Shown here piece after piece: positions 1-8,942 of a DNA stretch of 11,660 bases. The position numbers were made by a program, and so were the translations under genes. The stretch's first letter is position 1, and each line of letters opens with the position of its first letter. Under the pieces are notes generated by a model. The model was not told the DNA's origin. It made no database searches and worked only from the letters and a program-made list of their open reading frames with translations. Source of the DNA: Cerioporus squamosus (Eukaryota; Basidiomycota; Agaricomycetes; Polyporales; Polyporaceae); the NCBI GenBank assembly GCA_022592435.1, contig JABYQS010000887.1, positions 1 to 11,660 of the forward strand, written 5' to 3'.

Positions 1-2
1 CC

Positions 3-3000
3 CAAGGAGTCAAGCAGCATGCAGAAAGCACACGGGACCTCGTGCTGTTCTTCGGGCCCTCCATAACCGCCTCCTTCTTGACGCCTGGCAAGGGCAAGAA
101 CATCGTGAAGAAGGGGAAACGATACGAGGAGAAGGGGAGGTTCTGCAACAAATGCTGGTCAGTACATCACGGCGATGACTGCGCGGCAGTGGAGCGACTC
201 ACCGGTGGTTTACAGCGTCGACAAGAAGGTGATGGCGACAGACGGCGAGCGCGCTGGGTGGTACAAGGGCGCAAACTCGTCGTGCCGCCGCCACATAGCG
301 CGTGTTCACTACGACGAGTACAAGCAGTTGTGTCGAGAGCAGGGTATTGAAGAGCAGACCGAGGCAATTCCGAAGAGCGTGAAGGAGGAGAGGGCACGAG
401 CGGCAGCAGCGGCGGCGGTGGATGAGGGGAAGAAGGGCAAGGGGCAGCAGCAGTCGACGCTCGACCTCGCCGTGAGGAAGGTTGAAGCCCCGACGATGTT
501 CTCACCCGATGCCATCTTGAAGCATGTGACGATTCTCATCGTCACGAGCGACCAGGTACGTTTACGGCTTTCTGTCATTCTTAGCAGAAAGGTTCCGAAC
601 TGACGGCGTCATTCCGCAGCCTCTCGCGATGGCGAACGACATCGCGTTCCGCAACTGTTTGGTGACCATGCGCCCGAAGACACGCAAGTCCGAGTTGCCA
701 ACGCGCTCGACGGTGCGTACACGCATCACAAACGAGTTCGCGACATACCTCGAGTGCGTCGTCTTCGACATTCAAGCTGCCCCCGGGCGAGTGTCCATCC
801 TCTGGGACCTGTGGACGGCGCCACACACGTCGACGCCCTTCCTGGGCATGATCGCGACCTGGATCGACGTCAACGAGAAGACCCGGGTCTGGACCATGCG
901 GTCAGAAGTGGTCGCGATGCGCCGCATCCTGGGGAAGCACAGCGGCATTAACCTCGGTCGTTACTTCGTTCTCTTCACAGACCGCGCCGCGATCACCTCG
1001 AAGACTCACTCAAAAGTACGTGTATCCAATCGTCTGACGTTCGAAAATGACGCTAATTTAGCTATCTACAGCTGGGCCACATCACGAACGACAACGCTAA
1101 GACAAATCCGGCGGCGGCACGAGAAGTCGAGGAGCGTCTGCGTCGTCGTGGCGTAGCAGGGACTTGGAAGGCTCGGGAGAGCGACCTTGGGTAGGTTTGT
1201 TCATGTCCGAGCATACACACGAGTACTAACAAGCTGCGGCAGCTGTTTCGGTCACATTGTACAGCTCGGTATTGAGGACTTCATGGGCTGCGTCACCCGT
1301 AAAGGTGTCATTGAGTCCAAGGAAGCGATCTGGAACTACGACCCTCAAGCTCCGGGGTCCGCGATCAACGGCGGGCTCGACGTGATAGCGGCTATCCGCA
1401 CCATGGCAGTAAAGGTACGTCTACTTTCCTTACTCATTCTAGTCTGCTTGTCCTGCACACCGCCCGCCTGTGTCTGCAGGGCGGGTGGTGCAGGCTTCCT
1501 TTGGGGCAGCTCCTCGTTCTCGACGAGGGTCCCCGGCGGAGTGCGCGCGCTGTTGGCCGCGGAACACTCTTGCCCATCACGCCCAGCTCTTATAAGGGCG
1601 CAGCCTACTCTCGTTGCTGCGGCAGACCGTCCTCGACGGTTTGTTACCTTGAGTTTGCGTGTCCGACCCACTGTAGCTTACTTGTAGATTACTTCGTATT
1701 GCTGTTGGCTGTTTGCTGTTCAGTACTAACTGCCCCATCAGATACAAGCCTCAGGTCCGCGCAAGCAGCATCTCGACGACTTGCAGATTGCTGTCGGTAT
1801 CGAGCGGCCCCTCGTCATCCCGCTGCACGGCAACACGCGCTGGGGCAGTGCGCACGGCATGATGTACCGTGCAATCAAGCTGCGCAAGGTACGTCTGGTC
1901 CGCACTCGTCGCTCTAGCAACTATACTCACACCACGTCGACGCGTCCCTCTCATTTAGGCTATCGATCAGTTTATAGCCACCGCCGACCTCAAATTTGGC
2001 CCAATCACCAAACTGAAGGGCAAGAATGGCGACAAGCCGAAGATTATCAAGTGGTCCGCATTCCAGCTCGACGACGAGGACTGGGCAAAGGTCCAGCTGT
2101 GTGCGGACATCCTCGCGGTAAGTCATCTTGACGTACTCACATAGTCGCTATCTGACCTTGTCGTTCGCACCCGCAGGATGCGAATCGCTACCATCAAGTC
2201 TGTTCCAGCACGCGCAGCCCGACTCTGTGGCAGGTAATACCGGCTATGGAGGCCCTCTCTTCACGATGGGAAAAGAAGGCCGACGACCCCAAATACGAGA
2301 TCTTTCACGACGCCCTGCGCAAGGGTCTCAAGAAGTTACTCAAATACTACAAGCTTCTCGACAACGCCGACGCGTACATCCTGGCGCTGTGTACGTATGC
2401 AGGCAACCCTCATGCCGCTTGTTCACACTGATGCTTCGTTTGCAGTGCTTCACCCGTACTTCAAACTGCGGTACATAGAGGAACAGTGGGCGGCGAGGAT
2501 GACTATCTAGCTGATCTCGCTGATGGTGTTGCGAACCCACGCAACTGGCAACAATATGCGCGCGACGTGGTCGAGAAGACCGTAAGTTTTGTAGCCGCCG
2601 AGTATCCAATGCATGCACGCAACTGACATTCTTCATCAGATGAAGAAGTACTGGGACGATGGCTTGAAGGCAGCGAACAACGGCGCCGCTGTCAATCAAG
2701 TGCCCGCTGTTGCTGCTTCTAAGTCGAAGGCTCGCGCAGCCGGCGGCTCCGACTCCGAGGACGACTACGACCGAGCCCGCCAGCAGCGTCTGCAGGCTGG
2801 GAAGGCTGATGCTGATGGGTGGCGGGCTGAGCTCCAGCGATACGAAGCCGATCTGGCGCCTGAGGTGACGAAGAAGACAGATCTTATACAGCTCTGGTCA
2901 GAGAGCACTGGCGTGTACCCGACATTGGCTCGGATGGCGCTGGACATTCTCCCTATCCCGGCAGCATCCACCGGAGCCGAGTCGCTCTTCTCTCGTGCAA

Positions 3001-3218
3001 AGGAGGTCACAACGGACCGCCGTTCTCGGCTGGACCCGGACATCTTGGAGGAGATTGAGTGCCTGAGCTGGCACTGGAAGGGGACGCTCCCGGACTACGC
3101 CAGCATCAACGAGGACACGGTCGAAGTGGTCGAGGGGCTCGAGGACTTCAAGTTTCTCGAGACCCAGGAGGCTTTGTTTGTAGATGATGAGGCACCTGTC
3201 GATGTTCCCATGCAATAG
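3..3218 (+). pseudogene. hAT transposase, 5'-truncated by window edge and frameshifted
   Basis: Transposase of a basidiomycete hAT family, which would cut and paste its own element in the nucleus. The frame is already open at position 3, and there is no start codon in view. Readable exons: 3 to about 161, 190-555, 620-1015, 1072-1190, 1243-1414, 1742-1888, 1959-2117, 2177-2390, 2446-2581, 2640-3218. The N-terminal part carries a BED-like zinc finger (FCNKCW near 141-158, then CRRH-x4-H near 280-310). A linker ending in QQQSTLDLAVRK follows. Candidate catalytic acids are the Asp of LWDLW (806-808) and of NDNAK (1090-1092). CFGH (from 1244) and TRWGS (about 1834-1850) match the hAT core. The hATC dimerisation region lies at about 2880-3070 (LIQLWSE, GAESLFSRAKEV, RSRLDP). 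Between LHPYFKLRYIEEQW (frame ending 2489) and GGEDDYLADLADG the frame jumps by one base. The unshifted frame stops at 2508-2510, before the hATC domain. A second frame change occurs near 158-190. A sequencing error could explain either break. Confidence 0.85.
1415..1741 (+). other. Unusually long intron in the hAT transposase (327 nt)
   Basis: The exon before ends ...IRTMAVK with donor GTACGT at 1415. The next recognisable coding starts IQASGPRKQ at 1742, after a TACTAAC-like branch region and ATCAG acceptor. Both joins are in phase. The other well-formed introns in this gene are 52-70 nt, so about 260 nt are extra. The first 65 nt (1415-1479) end in TGTCTGCAG and would by themselves make a normal-sized intron. 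The extra sequence includes an imperfect inverted repeat around 1458-1493. I see no coding similarity in it and no clear target duplication. Confidence 0.6.
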
Positions 3219-3288
3219 TTGGTCTCTATTCTGTTGTATGTACTGTTTGAGCAACCAGTTATGCCATACTGTATATTTTGTACCAACA

Positions 3289-3491
3289 GGACCGATCCTA
3301 CGCAGTCCGGGACTGGTCTGGACTGATATCAGTCCAGGACCGGTCCGGACCGAGGACTGGACTGATATTGAGTCCGGTCCTCTGAAGACCGGACTGCAGT
3401 CCTGGTCCTCAGTCCGAAGAGCGGTCCTGGTCCGGTCCCGGTCCCGGTCCTGACCAAATATGGTCATAAGACCGGACCGGACCGGACCCTG
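3289..3491. repeat. GGTCC/GGACC-rich subterminal repeat tract of the hAT element
   Basis: Dense short direct and inverted copies of GGTCC, GGACC, AGTCC and GGACT occur in both orientations. A perfect 20-bp palindrome occupies 3318-3337 (CTGGACTGAT arm), the 10-mer GGACCGGTCC follows, and the tract ends in a run of CCGGA units at 3472-3489. Subterminal short-repeat arrays of this kind are typical transposase-binding regions in hAT elements, so this is the likely recognition tract. It holds no gene. The reading frames crossing it are composition artefacts. Confidence 0.75.
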
Positions 3492-3499
3492 CATCACTA
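3492..3499. repeat. Candidate 8-bp target-site duplication, right copy
   Basis: The octamer CATCACTA directly follows the hAT-like terminus CCCTG at 3487-3491. hAT elements duplicate 8 bp on insertion. The partner copy would lie left of the window, so this is positional inference only. Confidence 0.4.
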
Positions 3500-3601
3500 C
3501 GCAGCTCCCTGTATCCTCATCTCTCTCCCCATCTCACCTCCCCGCCTCGATCCCACTGCCCAGGTCTCTCGCTACTCGTTTCAAGGCTCTGTCTCGGTTC
3601 G
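3500..3601 (+). promoter_or_regulatory. Pyrimidine-rich 5' leader of the Plavaka/Tnp2 transposase
   Basis: A strongly CT-biased stretch (CATCTCTCTCCCCATCTCACC and similar runs) leads directly to the start codon at 3602. CT-rich leaders without a clear TATA box are common in filamentous fungal genes. The hAT end is only about 100 bp upstream, so any further promoter would lie within or beyond the hAT element. Confidence 0.4.
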
Positions 3602-6600
3602 ATGGCTGACCAACCATCGTCCTTGGTACCGGTGCCAAAGGGAAAATACCTTTGCACCTGTAGCCAATGCAACAGCCGTGTATGGACGGATCAGGATGGC
3701 ATAGAGCACCAGGGCCGACTCTTCAACACCGCCAGGACCGTGCAGAAGCATGTCAAGAATGACGAAGATCTACAGCAGGTCTTGGAAAGCAGTATCCTCG
3801 TCGCCACCGTGGCGTCCTCCAGTGGTTCCTCTCCGTCTCTTCCCGTCCGCCCGAAGGATAAGAAGGCCCATCGTCGCGCATCTAGACAGCCTGCATCTAC
3901 TGAACGACATGAATCGGTATGTCGATAGATTGACGAGATTCATTCACTTCGAACACAACCCCTAACAAGCCGTCAGACGCTGCACGCAGCCGACATCCCC
4001 CCGATTTCTGCTACCGACATTGCCTCTGATCCGCCTACTACTACCACAGCAGCACCGACTGCTGGAAAGGTAAGAGCTCTATTCTCTGCTGTCCTCTTCG
4101 CTGCCTTATACTTATTCCCGTTGTCGTACCTGTTAGCATGAACTCCGCCAGCGGCGACAATTCTTGGCCACAGTCGAATCTTCTCTGAGCGCGCACCGAA
4201 AGCTGATACCGGCTCAGCTCAGCTTGGACTTCTCTTCTGTCTCTCCAACAACCAAGCTATCTGATCCTCTGCAAGAACCTCAAGGTGACGGACAGCAAAA
4301 CAGCTTGTATCGAGGTGTTCGCGGCAAGATCCTCGAGCAATACAAGTATCTAACCCAGCTCAACGCTGTCGGTGACACAGATCTCGATCGTCGCCTCGAT
4401 GGCCTCATCGAGAGAGCGGACTCCTATCTGCAAAACCTCGACCGGCTGAGGGACGATGCATGGACAGAGTATCTGTTGGTTCGCTACCTCGAGTCGACGA
4501 GCCTGGAGACGGGCCCGAAAAGTGTTCCGATCGGTAGGTCTCGCCCATGTACGAGATGACTTCAACATATGAACTGAATCCTTACAGGCATCCAGCCCGG
4601 CGAGCGAGCGAAGACGACGGAGCATTTCATCTTGGCTACACTACTTCTTGTCACCGTGATGCACGCTTTGGCTGAAGCGGCACAGGTCGACGTCGCCTTC
4701 GTTCTCACAGGCGTCAAGGCCATACTCTTCGGCGCTTTTATGTGGTTGAACAGTTCGCTTGGGAGGAGGCCATCGCTTACGGATGCACAGAACGACATGC
4801 TAAAGGCCATCCCATCGGACATTCGTGCGATACTGAAGAAACTCGACTTGGAACCCGCCATCATACGGTACGTGGTTTGTCCGGCCTGTCGCGCGACCTA
4901 TGCGCCCGATCCCAAGAAGCCCAGAGATCCCTATTCCCATCGCTGCACTTTCCGCGAGACTGACAAGGGGGTTTGCGGCGAAACACTCGTGAGGCGACAG
5001 GAGATACGCGAGGGGAAACAGGTCTACGTGAAGTACGAGCCCATCCGCTTCTTCCCATACCGCTCTATGCACGCTTGGCTTGCGGAACTCTTCCAGAGAC
5101 CCATGCTCGCGGAACTTGCCCGTGAGGCGTGGACACCCCAAAACTCACAACGATCCCGGTGGTCGGATATATGGCACGCCCCCCTTCTGCGTAACTTCCT
5201 CGGACCAGATGGACGCACACCATTCTCCGCTCAACCCGACGGTTCGGTACATCTCGTATTCTCGCTTTTCATAGACTGGTTCAACCCGTATGGCAATAAG
5301 AAGGCCGGCAAGATGCACTCAGTGGGCGGGATCTACCTCGTTTGTTTGAATCTCCCACCAGATATCCGCTATCGCCCCAAGAATATCTACCTGGCAGGTA
5401 TCATCCCCGGCCCACACGAACCCGGGCTCCATCAGCTCAACCATTTCCTTCGCCCTCTTGTTGACGAACTCCTCATTTTGTGGCAACGCGGCATCTTCTT
5501 ATCGTCCTCCGCACTCGATGGTGCGTCGCTGGTGGTCCGTGCCGCCATGATCCCCCTTGTCTGCGATCTGCCCGCCTTGCGCAAGGCGGCTGGCTTTGCC
5601 GGTCATTCTTCCAATAAGTACTTTTGCTCCTTCTGTCAGCTTCCGAAGGAGCGCATCAGCGACCTCAGGCGCTCGAAGTGGCCTCGGAGATCCCGTGCGA
5701 AGCATCAGGCCTACGCGGACGAGTGGAAGGATGCTGAGAGGGAGAAGGAGCGGGACGACTGCTTCAAGAAACACGGGATTCGCTGGTCCGAGTTGCTCCG
5801 CTTGCCGTATTGGGATCCGACTCGCTTCGCCTTGGTCGACGCGATGCACAACTTGTTCCTTGGAGAGTTGCGCCATCACTGCCGCGACTTCTGGGGTGTC
5901 GACATCAAGGACAAATCCAAGGATACCCAGAAGGTAACGCCCCACTCACCCGACGAACAGTTATCCTGGCTCAAGAACGTCGTGTCGTACCTCAAGCAGG
6001 AGAACTTCAACAAGCTGAACCGTGTACGGAAGGGCTATCTCGCGGCGGTTGCACAGCTGAACGGTGCAGTCCCTCCGTTCGGCGGATTCACCAAACGCGA
6101 CTACATCGAGGAGCTTCTCAAATGGGTACGTCTCGCTCTTGCTTCATATCCTGCCATACTTTAACCGCCACTTCTAGTGGAGGGCAAACAAAGATGTCGA
6201 TATCCGCCTACCTCCGGTGTTCCAAGAATCCACGCGCGATTTCCACCTCGTCGATGACGAGTTCGACATCTCGAAGTTCCGCATCCTGGACCAAGATACC
6301 CTGGCCTCCATACGGGCAGACATCTTGAACACGATCTTACCTTCCTGGATGCAGCGCGCACCGAAGAACTTTGGCAGCCCGTCCCATGGGAAGCTAAAGG
6401 CGGACCAATGGCGGACCGCGTGCCTCGTGAACCTGGTAATCACCCTTGTCAGAGTATGGGGTACCTCGACCGCAACTCCAAGGCAGAAGACCCTGCTCAA
6501 CAACTTCCTGGATCTTGTGCGCGCTGTGGATCTCGCGACGCGGCGAACTATGGATCACGAACGTGTGGAGAAGTTTGATTCGTACATGCATCGCTACCTC

Positions 6601-7632
6601 TCTTCCCTCACCGAAACTTTCAAGCACCCTCTCGTTCCCAATCATCATCTGTCCCTCCACTTGAGGGAATGCCTCGAGCTCTTCAGCCCGGTACACGCAT
6701 GGTGGGCATTCCCATTCGAGCGTTTCAATGGGATCTTGCAGCACCTGAATACGAACAGTCGAACCAGTGCGTGCAGAACCACCACTCTCCTTCGTTGTTG
6801 TTGACAGTGCATAACAGACGACATGCCGCTCACATTCATGCGCTACTTCTACATCGGCGCTAATCTACGATGGCTCATGGCTACCACTCAATGGCCCGAG
6901 AATGATTACTTTGCGGCGATGATGGAAAACTACAAGAAGTCCTTCCGCGACGCAGCGCGCAGTAACCCTCGTATGTCCAGCTTCCGACCGGTCCCGGAGC
7001 AACCGGAACCTCTTGTGTTCTCTGAGGAAGACGCGCTCCCCCTTCCTCGACCCATCTATCGGGCACTTCTGGCGTGTCTCACCAAACTGGGCAACTCTGC
7101 CTTCTCGTCCATCTTCGATTTGACCGACCGGCGTCTCGGACTCCCAGACGCCGTGAACTACCAGCGGAGCTTCGACCACGGGGGACTCAAGTTTGGGACC
7201 AAGAGTGCGCAACTGCGCAATTCATTCATATTGTTCAACCAGCCTGATTCGGAGGGCGGAGCGGCATTTCTGCGAGCAGGCCAGATCCGGGAGGTATTCA
7301 CACATCTTCGCGTGGAGAACGACAAGAAGATTGTTGAGCCGTTCTTCATCGTCGACGAGTATATGGATCTATCCGATGCACATGCAGCTCTCGATCTGTA
7401 TCGACAAATTGACGACCTCGACACCCGCCTGTTCTACAACCGCTTCAAGCCGGATCCGCAAGTCCTCGCGCTACAAGACATTCAAGCTCACTTCACCTCC
7501 ATGGTCTATACACCTTCGGATATTGGTGCGGAATGCATCGTGGTGCGGTCGCTGGACAGGGTGTGTGAAGCTTTCAGTGCCATTTGGGAAGCTCATCATA
7601 ACACATCCGACAGACATGATTTTCTACGATAG
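3602..7632 (+). CDS. Plavaka/Tnp2-type transposase (CMC/CACTA-related), apparently intact
   Basis: Predicted nuclear transposase. Six exons (3602-3916, 3977-4069, 4137-4533, 4588-6125, 6178-6766, 6818-7632) total 3747 nt and splice in phase into 1248 residues with no internal stop. Introns are 51-67 nt with GT-AG ends. The N terminus has a C-x-C-x2-C knuckle (C18, C20, C23) with His36 and His50. A low-complexity linker and a helical region follow. A zinc-ribbon-like cluster is visible at C366, C369, C388 and C398. The core has the Plavaka/Tnp2 signatures FIDWFNPYGNKKAG (D498), GGIYLVCLNLPP, YLAGIIPGPHEP, PLVCDLPA (D595), a C-x2-C insert (C615, C618), WSELLRLPYWDPTRF and VDAMHNLFLG (D686, H689, N690). 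D498, D595 and D686 are candidate catalytic acids. Later PVHAWWAFPFERFNGILQHLNTNSR matches the family C-terminal half. The start ATG is chosen because the CxC motif follows after 16 residues. No terminal inverted repeat of its own element was found. I am confident of the family and moderately confident of each splice site. Confidence 0.87.
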
Positions 7633-7739
7633 AATCAGAGAGGGCATTGAACATTGAAGCGGTTTCCCATGTTCGATCCTGGTTGGCGTCAAACTCGAGC
7701 AGAGATTTGAGACTTGGGTTTGCGCAGTGTCTTTCTAAG
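7633..7739. other. Short spacer downstream of the Plavaka/Tnp2 gene
   Basis: No gene is visible. It contains TCGAGCAG and GTTTGCGCAGTGTC segments that loosely resemble the tandem repeat to its right, so the array may have a degenerate start here. No terminal inverted repeat could be assigned. Confidence 0.4.
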
Positions 7740-8225
7740 TGGTGTCGAGCCCGAGTGGTATCCGTCTCGCATCGTGCGATGCAGCTCTGCGCCGTGTCGA
7801 GCCGTCCGGCGCGTCACATCGCTGCTCGGTGCGGTGTCGAGTCTTCCTCTGCGGCATCGTGCCGAGCGGTGTGGTTTCGAGCTGAGGTCGTGCAGCGTCA
7901 CTGCGTCGAGCCGTCCGGCGCGTCGCATCGCTGCTCGGTGCGGTGTCGAGTCTTCCTCTGCAGCATCGTGCTGAGCGGTGTGGTTTCGAGCTGAGGTCGT
8001 GCAGCGTCACTGCGTCGAGCCGTCCGGCGCGTCGCATCGCTGCTCGGTGCGGTGTCGAGTCTTCCTCTGCGGCATCGTGCCGAGCGGTGTGGTTTCGAGC
8101 TGAGGTCGTGCAGCGCGGTGTCGAGCCTTTCGTCGTGGCCTTGAGCAGAACGTCGATGTCGTTTCGAGCCGGGGTCGCTCAGTGTCGTAAAGCGGTGTTG
8201 TTTCAAGCTGCTGTTGCTCAGTGTC
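7740..8225. repeat. Tandem repeat array, 109-bp unit with ~36-bp sub-units
   Basis: Three strong copies start at 7796, 7905 and 8014 (GTCGAGCCGTCCGGCGCGTC), giving periods of 109 and 109 bp. The third copy is about 106 bp, ending before 8120. Copies differ at only a few bases (for example CACATC versus CGCATC, and GCGGCATCGTGCC versus GCAGCATCGTGCT). Each unit divides into three related pieces of about 39, 35 and 35 bp, each opening with a TCGAG core (GTCGAGCC, TGTCGAGTC, TTTCGAGCTG). Degenerate copies flank the core: GGTGTCGAGCCC at about 7740 and TGTCGTTTCGAG / TGTTGTTTCAAG at 8157 and 8196, 39 bp apart. Because 109 is not a multiple of 3, the frames rotate between copies, so the array is judged non-coding. 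It starts about 100 bp after the Plavaka stop and may be that element's subterminal repeat or an unrelated minisatellite. Confidence 0.85.
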
Positions 8226-8454
8226 GTATTCGGGTCATTCTGTCCTGACTTGAGCAGTGCAGACGTGCTATCTGCGGTAGTGGGTTGGCTACTGTTGTCG
8301 GCGGACCCGCTCTAATGCAGAGTTGACCGACTCGCTGTAGAGTCAGTCCATCAGATGAGCTCTTGGACACTTATTCAGGACCCCAGGCAGGACTTCAATC
8401 GAAGATAAGTGACGGCTCGGCGGGGGAGAGAAATGATCGATGCCCACTGGGTTC
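8226..8454. other. Intergenic spacer, no feature recognised
   Basis: About 230 bp between the tandem repeat and the inverted-repeat element. No convincing reading frame, splice pattern, tRNA or terminal repeat was seen. Any right end of the Plavaka element could lie here, but I could not identify one. Confidence 0.4.
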
Positions 8455-8550
8455 CAGGATGCGATAGCCTTGTTATAGTCGAGAGTGAAGGTAACCTATA
8501 ACAAAAGTTTTGACGGTCTATAACATGGTGCGATAGGTAAGCCATCGCCC
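8455..8550 (+). repeat. Left terminal inverted repeat of the 584-bp element
   Basis: Matches the reverse complement of 8943-9038 at 94 of 96 positions. It contains three GTTATAG/CTATAAC and two GCGATAG heptamers, which makes it a cluster of smaller inverted repeats itself. Confidence 0.85.
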
Positions 8551-8588
8551 GACAATAGACCGCCTATTGACCCGTGCGACAATCTAAG

Positions 8589-8605
8589 TATAACACGGTG
8601 TTATA
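8589..8605. repeat. Perfect 17-bp palindrome inside the 584-bp element
   Basis: TATAACAC, a single central G, then GTGTTATA: 8-bp arms that match exactly. It shows the GTTATAG-type heptamer paired with itself. Confidence 0.8.
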
Positions 8606-8654
8606 GCCTATCCATGAATTTATTATAGCAAGCGTACACCGTCACTATAGTCCG

Positions 8655-8677
8655 GTGTTGTAGGTTACCTACAACAC
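8655..8677. repeat. Perfect 23-bp palindrome inside the 584-bp element
   Basis: Arms GTGTTGTAGGT and ACCTACAACAC are exact reverse complements around a single central T. It is the longest perfect local palindrome I found in the element. Confidence 0.85.
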
Positions 8678-8942
8678 GCCTATCAGAACCCTATAATGGG
8701 TCTATGGAGTGGGTCGATAGTAGTGTTATAGGCAGTCAATAGCCAGACAACACCTTTTTGTATCCAGGGGGGCTATAAGCGTGCGATTTGCGTGCGATAG
8801 GTTATCTATCACATCGTGTTCTAGGCATGCTACCGCACGCCTATAACACCGGTTTCAAGGCTACCTTCAAAGCCACTATACCTCCGTGTCATAGTCAGGC
8901 TAAAGGTAACCTAGGACCCGGGTCGATAAGCTGGTTATTGTG

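Larger units (their letters stand above)
1..3491 (+). mobile_element. hAT-superfamily DNA transposon, right-hand portion
   Basis: The segment combines a hAT-type transposase reading frame (3-3218), a repeat-rich subterminal tract (3289-3491) and a terminus. Read on the minus strand, that terminus begins CAGGGTCCGGTCCGG, and CAGGG-like ends are typical of hAT elements. An 8-bp target duplication is also characteristic of hATs, so the 8 bases after position 3491 are the candidate duplication. The left end and left duplication lie outside the window, so the boundary rests on one end only. The transposase is frameshifted, so this copy is probably not autonomous, although its ends might still be recognised by a transposase from elsewhere. 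Confidence 0.8.

Noticed and set aside
2898..3497. Long minus-strand frame of 199 codons under the hAT 3' end
   Set aside because: It is a shadow of the transposase coding strand continued through the GGTCC repeat. Its product is repeat-derived.
5934..6177. GGTAACGC near 5934 as an extra intron donor in the Plavaka gene
   Set aside because: Coding runs open and family-like through 6125, and the in-phase intron is 6126-6177.
7796..8119. Possible CRISPR array because of regularly spaced repeats
   Set aside because: The whole unit repeats head to tail, with no unique spacers, and the genome is eukaryotic.
7714..8248. Open reading frames crossing the tandem repeat on both strands, giving Arg/Ser/Ala-rich repeats
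   Set aside because: The 109-bp period rotates the frame in each copy, and no frame has a domain, a good start or splice context. The open frames follow from the GC-rich repeat.
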